This document shows, one piece after another, positions 1 to 8,352 of a DNA stretch of 21,260 bases. Source of the DNA: JBDTLH01 sp039934875 (GTDB lineage Bacteria; Acidobacteriota; Terriglobia; Terriglobales; Acidobacteriaceae); assembly GCA_039934875.1 (NCBI GenBank), contig JBDTLH010000314.1:1-21260 (forward strand). Direction: 5' to 3'. The notes under the pieces were generated by a model. It was not told the DNA's origin, ran no database searches, and saw nothing but the letters and a program-made list of their open reading frames with translations. A program made the translations under genes and the position numbers. The stretch's first letter is position 1. The number at the start of each line of letters is the position of its first letter.

Positions 1-1265
<1,265 letters not shown>

Positions 1266-1280
1266 AGCAGCGCTGAGGTG

Positions 1281-1337
1281 TCCCCCCGGCTTCAGCCGGG
1301 GGGATACGCATATTGCCGAAACGCGGCTTTAGCCGCC
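1281..1337. repeat. Tandem GC-rich palindromes (dispersed intergenic repeat type)
   Basis: A perfect 10-bp stem (1281-1290 with 1295-1304) closes a TTCA tetraloop: TCCCCCCGGC / GCCGGGGGGA. About 20 bp later a second hairpin, GCGGC-TTTA-GCCGC, spans 1323-1336. The pair starts 15 bp after accC stops, with no T-run after the first stem, so it is a poor intrinsic terminator but could stabilise the 3' end. I recognise the pattern (CCCCGGC-TTCA-GCCGGGG followed by GAAACGCGGCT...AGCCGC) as resembling repeated intergenic palindromes of Acidobacteriota. That is from memory, not a search. Confidence 0.6.
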
Positions 1338-1486
1338 GAGTTCTGCTCCGCCCAAAATTCTTGTCAAGCTGTCAAACTAGTAAACTTCACCCCTAACCCA
1401 CTCACAACAATAGACATATTTATTTTCAATAACTGTCACTTTCTCCCTATTCCTTATGCTATACTTAAAACAGTAGCTATACCTCT

Positions 1487-1520
1487 AAGGCGCACCCACC
1501 ACGGTGCGCCTTTCGCTTTT
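1487..1520 (+). terminator. Intrinsic terminator
   Basis: The arms AAGGCGCACC (1487-1496) and GGTGCGCCTT (1503-1512) form a perfect 10-bp stem with a 6-nt loop. TCGCTTTT follows. The element lies in an AT-rich patch about 220 bp after accC. It may terminate read-through from accC, or a short transcript from the TATACT (-10-like) at 1460-1465; no convincing -35 goes with that hexamer. Confidence 0.65.
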
Positions 1521-1545
1521 GTAGCATCGGCTGCTAACCGGTGGT

Positions 1546-1572
1546 AGAGCGGGCTGCCAGCCCGCTCTTTTT
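1546..1572 (+). terminator. Second intrinsic terminator in tandem
   Basis: A perfect 10-bp stem AGAGCGGGCT (1546-1555) / AGCCCGCTCT (1559-1568) with a GCC triloop is followed directly by a T-run to 1572. It lies 34 bp after the previous terminator. The T-run is only on the plus strand, so it acts on plus-strand transcripts. Confidence 0.7.
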
Positions 1573-1653
1573 CGTCTACCGCCCCCCGGCCATCCTACGG
1601 TGATCCCCCGCAGCTACGGAGATCAAAAAAATATCTATCTCCACCGCCCAAGC

Positions 1654-1765
1654 TGATAGCTGCTAGCTCCTGGCTGCTAGCCAAAACCGTGACTCGCAAC
1701 CCGCGACCCAGCAGCAAGTGGCCAGCAGCCGGTAGCTGGTAGCTGGTAGCCGATAGCTGGTAGCT
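1654..1765. repeat. Degenerate heptanucleotide-periodic tract
   Basis: About 16 units of 7 nt run through this stretch. The clearest are GGTAGCT, GGTAGCT, GGTAGCC, GATAGCT, GGTAGCT at 1731-1765, and GATAGCT, GCTAGCT, CCTGGCT, GCTAGCC at 1655-1682. Between these blocks are ACTCGCA (1692-1698), ACCCGCG (1699-1705) and ACCCAGC, still at 7-nt spacing. The tract ends 4 bp before the last base of the minus-strand ATPase stop codon. Only scattered repeats, hairpins and terminators occupy 1266-1769; I see no gene there. Confidence 0.75.
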
Positions 1766-1769
1766 TCTC

Positions 1770-2594
1770 CTAAAGCTCACCACCATCCGAGATCACCGTC
1801 AGCGGCTTGGAGCGATCGGTGTGCAGCGACGGCACCGCCGCCAGCAATCCCCGGGTATAGGAATGTTGCGGGTTGCGGATGAGGTCCCTGGTCGCCGCCA
1901 TCTCGACGATCCTGCCCCGATACATGACGGCGATGCGGTCGGCAACCCGCGCCACCACTCCCAGATCGTGGGAGATGACGAGCATCGCCAGCCCGAAGCG
2001 CTGCCGCAAATCGGATAGCAGCTCAAGTATCTGCGCCTGCACGGTAACGTCGAGCGCCGTGGTCGGCTCGTCGGCGATCAGCAACTTGGGCCGGTTCACC
2101 AGTGCCATCGCGATCATCACGCGCTGCCGCTGTCCGCCGGAGAGCTGGTGGGGATAATCGCGGGCCCGCCGTTCGGGACCGGCAATCCCCACCTCTCGCA
2201 TTCCGTCGAGGGCGCGCTTCCAAGCCTCCCCTCTTCCCATGCGACGATGATGCGCGAGCGCCGCTTCGGCGACCTGATCGCCCACCCGCATCACCGGATT
2301 AAGCGCGGTCATCGGCTCCTGAAAGATCATGGCGATCTCACTGCCGCGCAGCTTGCGCACCGCTCCGGCGGGCGCGGTGAGCAGGTCGGTCCCGCGGTAG
2401 AAAATGTGTCCGCTGACCCGTGCCTGCTGCGGCAGCAGGCGCATAATGGCAAGCGCGGTGACTGATTTTCCTGATCCCGATTCGCCCACCAGCGCCAGCG
2501 ACTCGCGCTCTTGGATTACCAGGCTGGCATTACTCACAGCCACCGCCGCGCCGAAGCGGATGGTCAGTTCCTCAACTTCAAGCAGCTCGGCCAT
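1770..2594 (-). CDS. OppD/DppD-type peptide ABC transporter ATPase, C-terminally short
   Basis: This is an ATP-binding subunit of an oligo/dipeptide (or nickel) importer family. It has Walker A GESGSGKS, Q-loop IFQEPMTALNP, signature LSGGQRQRV, Walker B LLIADEPTTALD and switch histidine ISHD, so the ATPase core is intact. The start is taken at the ATG at 2592-2594 (MAELLEVEELTIRFG), because the upstream extension in the same frame looks non-coding and the family begins here. There is no clear Shine-Dalgarno; a TACAAT hexamer lies 9 nt upstream. The protein is 274 residues. OppD proteins usually run past 310 with a C-terminal oligo_HPY segment containing a CPFAPRC-type motif. Here homology stops near SKPLTVI, followed by SDGGEL and a stop, right beside the heptad tract. 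No permease, binding protein or OppF partner is in the window. It could be a remnant or a shortened working subunit. Confidence 0.87.
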   Translation of the reverse strand: MAELLEVEELTIRFGAAVAVSNASLVIQERESLALVGESGSGKSVTALAIMRLLPQQARVSGHIFYRGTDLLTAPAGAVRKLRGSEIAMIFQEPMTALNPVMRVGDQVAEAALAHHRRMGRGEAWKRALDGMREVGIAGPERRARDYPHQLSGGQRQRVMIAMALVNRPKLLIADEPTTALDVTVQAQILELLSDLRQRFGLAMLVISHDLGVVARVADRIAVMYRGRIVEMAATRDLIRNPQHSYTRGLLAAVPSLHTDRSKPLTVISDGGEL

Positions 2595-2603
2595 GCAACT
2601 GTG

Positions 2604-2609
2604 ATTGTA
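2604..2609 (-). promoter_or_regulatory. Possible -10 element of the ATPase gene
   Basis: The minus strand reads TACAAT, 9 nt before the ATG at 2594. No good -35 is found at 16-18 bp; a TTGTCA lies 21 bp upstream. If used, it gives a leader of only a few bases. Confidence 0.25.
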
Positions 2610-2620
2610 TGCTGAGATGC

Positions 2621-3838
2621 ATGAACGAAATGACAACCGGCGATGCGCCAAATGTGAAGATCGCGCGCCGCGCCGCCGACCGCCTGCGCGATGGCCACGT
2701 CTGGGTCTATCGCTCCGACCTGGCGGATGCGGAGCAGATGTTGCCGTTCGGCGGCCTGGTGCACGTGCTCAGCGAGAAGGGACGCTTTCTGGGCAGCGCG
2801 CTCGCGAGTTCGGCATCGCAGATCGCCCTGAGGATGATCTCCATCCACGCGATTAGCGAGGGCGAGATGCTCTCTGAACTGCTGCGTCAGCGCGTGCGCA
2901 ATGCAATCGCCTACCGTCGCCGATTTGCGGCGGATTCGGACGCCTATCGCCTGGTGTTCTCGGACGCCGACGGCCTGCCCGGATTGATCGTTGACCGCTA
3001 CGCTGACGTGCTCACCATGCAAGCGCTCACCCAGGCCATGGACCGCGCCGACCTGCGCGCGGTGGTCATTGAGACCTTGCAATCCGAGCTTGGGATAGAG
3101 AACATTGTCGAGCGCGCTGATACCCAGTCGAAGATGCGCGAGCGCGAGCAGTTGCCGGCGATCGAATCGCGGCAGATTTGCGGGGACAAGAGCGAGACGG
3201 TTTTCCGCATGAACGGGCTGGCCTTCGCCTTCGACGCGCTCGGCGGACAAAAGACGGGAGCGTTTCTCGACCAGCGGCAGAACTATGCTGCCGCCGAGAA
3301 ATATGCACGCGGACGCGCCCTCGATATCTGCACCTATCAGGGCGGCTTCGCTCTGCACCTGGCGCGGGTCTGCGCTGCGGTGGCCGCAGTGGACGTCTCG
3401 CGCGCCGCACTCGAAGTCGCCGACCAAAATGCCCGGCGCAACCAACCGCAACTGCGCTGCGAGATCGAGTGGCTGCAGGCGAATGCCTTCGATGCGCTGC
3501 GCGACTGGTCGGATTCGGGCGAGAAGTATGACACTATCGTGCTCGATCCTCCGGCATTTGCCAAGACCAGGCGCAAGTCGGAGGAGGCGCTCAAGGGCTA
3601 CAAAGAGTTAAACTTGCGGGCGCTCAAGATGCTGGCGAGCGGCGGCGTGCTCGTGACCTGCTCCTGCTCCCATCATGTCGCGGAAGCAGACTTCCTGCTC
3701 ATGCTGCTGGCCGCCGCGAACGACGCCAAGCGGCGGCTCCGCATACTCGAGCGGCGCACCCAGGCAGTGGACCATCCGGTGCTGCTGGGCGTGCCGGAGA
3801 CGCAATATCTCAAGTGCATCATCGCACTCGTGGAGTAA
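2621..3838 (+). CDS. rlmI: Class I rRNA large-subunit methyltransferase, RlmI-like (m5C)
   Basis: This is a SAM-dependent methyltransferase of the RlmI family, which in E. coli makes m5C1962 in 23S rRNA. An N-terminal PUA-like domain (KIARRAADRLRDGHVWVYRSD) is followed by the family segment SDADGLPGLIVDRYADVL. The Rossmann domain has SAM motif I ALDICTYQGGFALHLAR, acidic strand VAAVDVSRAAL, motif IV VLDPPAFAKTRR, and the catalytic-cysteine motif VTCSCSHHV. About 405 residues is close to the family's usual 395-400. The start is uncertain between ATGs at 2609, 2621 and 2630. 2621 is chosen because 2609 would leave only 14 bp to the divergent ATPase start; none has a strong ribosome site. The target base is inferred from the family, and other m5C methyltransferases of COG1092 are possible. 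Confidence 0.88.
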   Translation: MNEMTTGDAPNVKIARRAADRLRDGHVWVYRSDLADAEQMLPFGGLVHVLSEKGRFLGSALASSASQIALRMISIHAISEGEMLSELLRQRVRNAIAYRRRFAADSDAYRLVFSDADGLPGLIVDRYADVLTMQALTQAMDRADLRAVVIETLQSELGIENIVERADTQSKMREREQLPAIESRQICGDKSETVFRMNGLAFAFDALGGQKTGAFLDQRQNYAAAEKYARGRALDICTYQGGFALHLARVCAAVAAVDVSRAALEVADQNARRNQPQLRCEIEWLQANAFDALRDWSDSGEKYDTIVLDPPAFAKTRRKSEEALKGYKELNLRALKMLASGGVLVTCSCSHHVAEADFLLMLLAAANDAKRRLRILERRTQAVDHPVLLGVPETQYLKCIIALVE

Positions 3839-3850
3839 GGGCGAGTGCTC

Positions 3851-3928
3851 TACCACAGACGATCCGGAGGAAGCGAGGTCCACTACTTCACTGAAACGAG
3901 CCTTGGCCTCTTGTAGTTGCCAATCCAC
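3851..3928 (-). pseudogene. Relic of a Phd/YefM-type antitoxin gene (N-terminal fragment)
   Basis: On the minus strand, from a GTG at 3926-3928, the translation begins MDWQLQEAKARFSEVVDLAS. This is the typical N-terminus of Phd/YefM antitoxins, which bind DNA and neutralise a Doc, YoeB or VapC-type toxin. After about 20-26 residues the similarity ends (SGSSVVEHSPLLHE...), and the frame simply runs antisense into the 3' end of the methyltransferase gene. No toxin gene and no ribosome site are present. The likely explanation is a deletion that removed the rest of a toxin-antitoxin pair next to rlmI. The functional label rests on one short N-terminal match. Confidence 0.55.
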
Positions 3929-3997
3929 AATAACCGGTCATACCACTACTCAGACGCAAAACGCAATGTAGTATTAACCTTGGAGATCACTGGGCAA

Positions 3998-4351
3998 CTA
4001 CTTTGCAATTCCCGAGCCGATGATGATTCTGCCGCCGCTATTGTTGGCCTTAGGGCTACCCGTACTCAAGCTATAGGCCAAGGTATAGGGGCACTCGCCA
4101 TTGGCCATACTGGGTGGCGGGCAAACGGTGAGTGCGCTGTTCCCGGCAGGGATTACGATGCAAAGTTGCACCGGGATATTCGCCGAGGTTTGTAGATTGA
4201 GCAATACATTCTTGCCCGTCGTATTGTTGAAGTAGGCGGTGCCATTGGGCAAGATGTTGGTCTGAGGCGGGACTGTGGGCTGGCCGCCTTGGTCGCTGAT
4301 GGTAATCTGGATTGCGGCTGGGGTGCCGATTGTTTGAGTTCCTGCGTTCAT
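3998..4351 (-). CDS. Small beta-rich protein co-transcribed with the kinase; function unknown
   Basis: A 117-residue protein. The ATG at 4349-4351 is chosen over an in-frame ATG 24 bp upstream because AGGAG lies 8 nt before it. It begins 23 bp beyond the kinase stop, so the two are probably one transcript. No signal peptide or membrane segment is seen. The pattern AAIQITISDQGGQPTVPPQ, LPNGTAYFNNTTGKNVLLNL, VIPAGNSALTV, CPYTLAYSL and GGRIIIGSG suggests a single beta-sandwich (cupredoxin- or Ig-like) domain. It resembles small proteins I associate with stress or regulatory loci of Acidobacteriota and Myxococcota. There are three cysteines, but no His/Met set for a copper site is evident. Its base composition looks less GC-rich than its neighbours. 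A role as kinase target or partner is only inferred from position. Confidence 0.75.
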   Translation of the reverse strand: MNAGTQTIGTPAAIQITISDQGGQPTVPPQTNILPNGTAYFNNTTGKNVLLNLQTSANIPVQLCIVIPAGNSALTVCPPPSMANGECPYTLAYSLSTGSPKANNSGGRIIIGSGIAK

Positions 4352-4374
4352 GGTTGGTGCTCCTTTCAATTTCA

Positions 4375-7062
4375 CTACTTTCCGTTAGAGCGGAAACTGG
4401 GGTCGGCGAGCAGACTGGCAAGCGCGGTCCGGGACTGGAGATCATCCATTTTATTCCCATTTTGCAGACTGAGACGCGCGTATTCGAGGGCCTGTTTGCG
4501 GTCGCCGAGGTCTTCATAGGCTTCTGCGATGTCGGCCAGCACCGAAGGGTCCTTGGGGTTGAGCGCAAGGGCCGTTTCCATGTGCATCAGGGCTTTTTCG
4601 CGCAAGTGATCGGCGGCGTAAAAGTCGGCGAGCGCGGATTGCGCACCGGCATCCTGGGGATGCAGGACAACATATTTTTCCAACAGCGCGGTAGCCTTGG
4701 CGCGAGCCTCGGCCGCCGCTTTTTTATCGTGCAGCGCTAAATAGGCGCCCATCAGGTTCTGCCAAACCACGTAGTTCTGATCATTGATGGCCAGGGCCTG
4801 GCGAGTGGCATGCACGGACTCCGCCCAGCGCTTTTCGTCGTTGTACAAAGCGCCCAGGTTGCCATAGGCGGCGTAGGAAGGCGCCAAGGCAATTGATTTC
4901 TTCAGGGCCGCTTCCGCTTCGGCGTTGGACTTGGCATCGCCGATTCCCATATAGGCAGTGGCCAGATTGCTGTAGCCGGCGGCGTTATCGGGCGTCAGTT
5001 CGACCACCTTGCGGAACGCAGCGACCGCCTCCTGATTGCGGTTTTGCTCCTCATAAAACTGACCGAGGCTGTTATAACTGTCCCAGTAATCGGGGCGCAG
5101 GGCGGCCGCTTTCTTGAACGCCGCTTCGGCGTCGGCAATGCGTCCGGTATTGACGTAGGCATGGGCGAGTCCGCTCAAAGCGTCTGGATCACGCGGGTTG
5201 ATCTTGAGCGCGCGCGCGAACTCCTGCAAGGCAAGATCATTGTTGCCGGTGGCGGAGTGGAGGCGGCCCAAGGCCACATACGCGGCGGGCAAGCTGGCAT
5301 CCAGTTCGGTCGCCTTCTTGAGGTAGGCGGAGGCCTCTTCCGTCCATTGCGCATTGGGATCAATATTGTTTTTGAGGCGATACGCATTGCCCAGAGCGGC
5401 GTAGCCGAGGGCAAAACCGGGGTCCGTCTGGGTCGCGGTTTTGAGTGAAGCGATTGCCAGGTCCACGTTTCCCGGTTTATCGTAGCGCTGCAAATATCCC
5501 AGGGCCTTCAGGTATGATTCATAGGCGGCGGGAGCGACGTTGCCACCGGTGGCGCGCAACATTCCCGCGGACACGTTAATGCGCATGAGGCGGGCGAGCT
5601 GGGCCACCGCTTCGTCTTGCAGGGCCGCCAAGTCGCCGGCCTGGTCTTCAAAAGAAGCCGAGCCGATCTGCCGCATGCGCTTGGCGTCGATCAGATTCAC
5701 AGTGAGCCGGATTTGCTGGCCGTTGCGTTGAATGCTGCCTTTGACCACCAGATCGGCGCCCAAATCGCGCAATGCAGCACTGGGATCTGTCACCTTGCGG
5801 CTGCGTACCAGGCTCGCGGGGACCACCCACAGTGATTTTTGCGAGGCGTCGAGATTCGAAAGTTCGCCGGTGAAGGAGTCCATCAGGCCTTCGGCCACCG
5901 GCGCATTGGCAGGGTTGTCTCCAATATTGTCGAAGGGCAGAACGGCGATGTGGTACGATTCGCCTCCCCACAGCCCGGCGACGCGCTGACGCACCGAGGG
6001 AACGAACGCTGCCGCTGTCGCGAGCGCCACCAGCAGCAGCAAGGCAAGCAGCAGGCGCCGCGGCTTTGTAGCCACAGCGGGCGCCCAGCGCGGAGCGGAG
6101 GCGCGCTCCATAAACTGCTTGAGCTCGCGCGAGGGGCGGCTCTGGCTGCTCACCTGTGTCTTGTCCTCGTGGGCGCTCCACCCATCCTCGTCCCCCAGCC
6201 CATCGCGCGCAATCTGCAACGAAGCCAACATCTTCCCCCCCGTTGGGTCGCGGTACACCGGATCCTTCGAGAGTGCGCGATATAGCAGCGGCCGCAACGC
6301 GGCATGTACCTTCTCTATTCCGGCAGGTGGTGAATTAAGAATGGCGAAGGTCATCGCCGTCCCGCTTTCGCGCTTGAATGGGTGCTCGCCGGTGATCATC
6401 TCCGCGATCACGACCCCCAAAGCCCATATGTCACAACTGGCGCCAATCGGTTCCGCGAGGATTTGCTCCGGGGCCATATAGGCGAGCGTGCCTGAGGAAG
6501 TAAAGGTTTGCGTGGCGCTGGCCGAAGCCACTACCCGGGCGAGTCCGAAATCAACGATCTTCGCCGTCTCGCCCTTTACCCTCTCGCCGCTGGCCGTTTC
6601 GCTGCGCCCGCTCTCCCCCTCCAGGGCAGTGCCGCGGGTAATCAGGATATTTGAGGGTTTGATATCCCGATGCACCACATGGTGGGTGTGCGCCGCCGAC
6701 AGCCCGGCTGCGATCTGCACCGCAATATCGAGCGCCTCGCGCACTGGTAGGCTGCCGCGCCGCAGCAGGCGATGGGCCAGCGTCTCGCCTTCGTAATAAG
6801 CCATGACGATGAACAAGTGACCATCGTCCGTCTCCTCAATACCGTGAATAACGCCAATGTTGGGGTGGTCCAGCGCGGATGCGGAGCGGGCCTCCTGCAG
6901 AAGCTGCGCCCGGTCCTTTCCCGCTACGGCAATTTCGCTGGATATGAATTTGAGGGCGACGGTGCGCTCCAGCTTCAAATCGACCGCTTTGTACACCACA
7001 CCCATGCCCCCGGCCCCCAGCCTGTCTACGACGCGGTAGTGGGAGATGAGTTGGCCAATCAC
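4375..7062 (-). CDS. Transmembrane Ser/Thr protein kinase with TolB-like and TPR sensor region
   Basis: A PknB-type receptor kinase of 895 residues. The cytoplasmic kinase domain (about 9-285) has glycine loop LGAGGMGVVYKA (15-26), Lys38 in VALKF, Glu57, catalytic loop HRDIKPSN (131-138), DFG (171-173) and APE (197-199), so it should be active. The segment between catalytic loop and DFG (about 143-166) is some 20 residues longer than usual and rich in Glu/Ser/Gly/Arg. A linker leads to one membrane helix (about 336-354). A TolB/adenylate-cyclase-associated-like domain follows, beginning IAVLPFDNIG, and from about 500 to the end there are multiple TPR units (for example AYVALGRLHSATGNNDLALQ). 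The start is GTG at 7060-7062 with GAGG 9 nt upstream. The external TPR region probably binds peptides or proteins; the signal is unknown. Confidence 0.92.
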   Translation of the reverse strand: MIGQLISHYRVVDRLGAGGMGVVYKAVDLKLERTVALKFISSEIAVAGKDRAQLLQEARSASALDHPNIGVIHGIEETDDGHLFIVMAYYEGETLAHRLLRRGSLPVREALDIAVQIAAGLSAAHTHHVVHRDIKPSNILITRGTALEGESGRSETASGERVKGETAKIVDFGLARVVASASATQTFTSSGTLAYMAPEQILAEPIGASCDIWALGVVIAEMITGEHPFKRESGTAMTFAILNSPPAGIEKVHAALRPLLYRALSKDPVYRDPTGGKMLASLQIARDGLGDEDGWSAHEDKTQVSSQSRPSRELKQFMERASAPRWAPAVATKPRRLLLALLLLVALATAAAFVPSVRQRVAGLWGGESYHIAVLPFDNIGDNPANAPVAEGLMDSFTGELSNLDASQKSLWVVPASLVRSRKVTDPSAALRDLGADLVVKGSIQRNGQQIRLTVNLIDAKRMRQIGSASFEDQAGDLAALQDEAVAQLARLMRINVSAGMLRATGGNVAPAAYESYLKALGYLQRYDKPGNVDLAIASLKTATQTDPGFALGYAALGNAYRLKNNIDPNAQWTEEASAYLKKATELDASLPAAYVALGRLHSATGNNDLALQEFARALKINPRDPDALSGLAHAYVNTGRIADAEAAFKKAAALRPDYWDSYNSLGQFYEEQNRNQEAVAAFRKVVELTPDNAAGYSNLATAYMGIGDAKSNAEAEAALKKSIALAPSYAAYGNLGALYNDEKRWAESVHATRQALAINDQNYVVWQNLMGAYLALHDKKAAAEARAKATALLEKYVVLHPQDAGAQSALADFYAADHLREKALMHMETALALNPKDPSVLADIAEAYEDLGDRKQALEYARLSLQNGNKMDDLQSRTALASLLADPSFRSNGK

Positions 7063-7362
7063 GGTAGCGCGCCTCGTTTACTGGGCCTGAGTTCCTGAGA
7101 GTGCAACATCAGCCTATTCCGGTTTCCGTACCAAGTCCACAATTTCAGATTGGATAGCCTTTGCGCGCAGCTAACCACAAAAGCTCTTCCCTGACACTGT
7201 CGATAGGAGCAGCCCGGCTCAACCACAACTCAGGCTCACTAAGCATTTCACCGCAAGTGCATCATTGTTGTCCCTTAGGCGAGTTTCGGCCCCTCAAAGA
7301 CGTGCTATGATTCGGCTGAAATCAAAGCTTAATCAGTTCTCATTGGGGCAGGCCGAACGTCT
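7063..7362. other. Divergent intergenic region between kinase and export gene
   Basis: About 300 bp separate two divergent genes, so promoters for both are expected here. On the plus strand TATGAT at 7306-7311 is a plausible -10 for the export gene, but the matching -35 region is poor. I found no convincing promoter for the kinase strand, and no hairpin, repeat or small gene. Confidence 0.4.
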
Positions 7363-8322
7363 GTGACTGCGGGCAGAGGGACAAATCGAATACTTTTTCC
7401 GTTGCTTGCCGCAGTCATTGCCGTAATATGCAGCGCAAGTTTCGCTCAGACGGGCCTGACGCCCTCCGCGGTCCCGCATACTCAGACCGAGGCGAATGGG
7501 GTATCAGCGCCCGACCTGACCCTGGGCCCCGGCGACCTCATAGAAACCAAAATCTATGAGATACCCGAGCTCAACGAGACACTGCGGATCAGCTCTGCGG
7601 GCGAGATCAATCTCCCCTTAGTTGGCGTCGTTCTGGTCGGCGGGGCGTCCGTGGAACAAGCGCAGAAGAAGATCGAGCAGCGTCTGATTGGGGGCGGCTT
7701 CGTCAAGCAGCCGCACGTCACCATACTTGTCCGCGAGTTCACCACCCACGGCATCTCCGTGCTCGGCGAGGTGCAGCGTCCAGGGTACTTTCCCATCCTC
7801 AACGCGTACCGTCTCATGGAGGCAGTGTCCGCCGCAGGGGGATTGACCGCTCGTGCGGGAAAGACCATCATCGTGACGCATCGCGACAACTCGGCGCCTG
7901 CTACACTCGAATGGTCGTTCGATAGCGCGCGGTTGCAGCATGCGAATATCGAGCTTCACGCCGGCGACACCGTCTATGTAGGCAGGGCCGGCGTCGTTTA
8001 TGTCACCGGAGACGTGTTCAAGCCGGGTGGTTTTGTGCTCGATAACAGCGATTCTCTCACTGTCCTGCAAGCACTGGCCTTGGCGCAGGGCGCAAAACCC
8101 GACGCCTCGCTCAATAAGGCGCGCCTGGTGCGCAAGACGCTCTCCGGCCCGCAGGAGATTACAATTTCACTAAAAGACATCGGCGCCATCAAAAAACCAG
8201 ATGTACCCATGCTTGCAGACGATATTCTGTTCATACCGAACAGTGTTGGCAAGAGCGCGGGACGTAAGACGCTCGAATCCATTGTGCAAATCACCACTGG
8301 CATTCTGATCTACCGCCCGTAA
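7363..8322 (+). CDS. Polysaccharide export protein, Wza/BexD-like, periplasmic
   Basis: This protein forms part of the outer-membrane channel for capsular or exopolysaccharide export. The start is GTG at 7363 with GGGGCAGG about 10 nt upstream. A signal peptide spans the first 29 residues (hydrophobic ILFPLLAAVIAVICSASFAQ); the cysteine lacks a proper lipobox. The Poly_export domain starts at DLTLGPGDLIETKIYEIPEL with INLPLVGVV. SLBB domains follow: HGISVLGEVQRPGYFPI, and VVYVTGDVFKPGGFVLDN with SLTVLQALALAQGAKPDASL. 319 residues is near the size of short Wza homologs. The C-terminus (TTGILIYRP) is too short to be sure of a Wza-type membrane helix. It precedes a sugar-nucleotide epimerase by 30 bp. 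No Wzc kinase or glycosyltransferases are in the window. Confidence 0.88.
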   Translation: MTAGRGTNRILFPLLAAVIAVICSASFAQTGLTPSAVPHTQTEANGVSAPDLTLGPGDLIETKIYEIPELNETLRISSAGEINLPLVGVVLVGGASVEQAQKKIEQRLIGGGFVKQPHVTILVREFTTHGISVLGEVQRPGYFPILNAYRLMEAVSAAGGLTARAGKTIIVTHRDNSAPATLEWSFDSARLQHANIELHAGDTVYVGRAGVVYVTGDVFKPGGFVLDNSDSLTVLQALALAQGAKPDASLNKARLVRKTLSGPQEITISLKDIGAIKKPDVPMLADDILFIPNSVGKSAGRKTLESIVQITTGILIYRP

Positions 8323-8352
8323 AATCTTAAAGGTAGGTGAAATAGAGAAATA

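Noticed and set aside
1521..1572. tRNA-like TGGTAGAGC (D-arm resemblance) near 1543-1550
   Set aside because: No acceptor stem, anticodon arm or T-arm can be folded around it. The bases belong to the terminator stem.
1654..1765. A CRISPR array
   Set aside because: Units are only 7 nt with no spacers of constant length and no cas genes nearby.
2564..3451. A 295-residue open frame antisense to the methyltransferase gene
   Set aside because: It lies wholly opposite a gene with clear RlmI motifs, is His/Ala/Arg-rich, and shows no domain or ribosome site. It is a shadow of GC-rich codon use.
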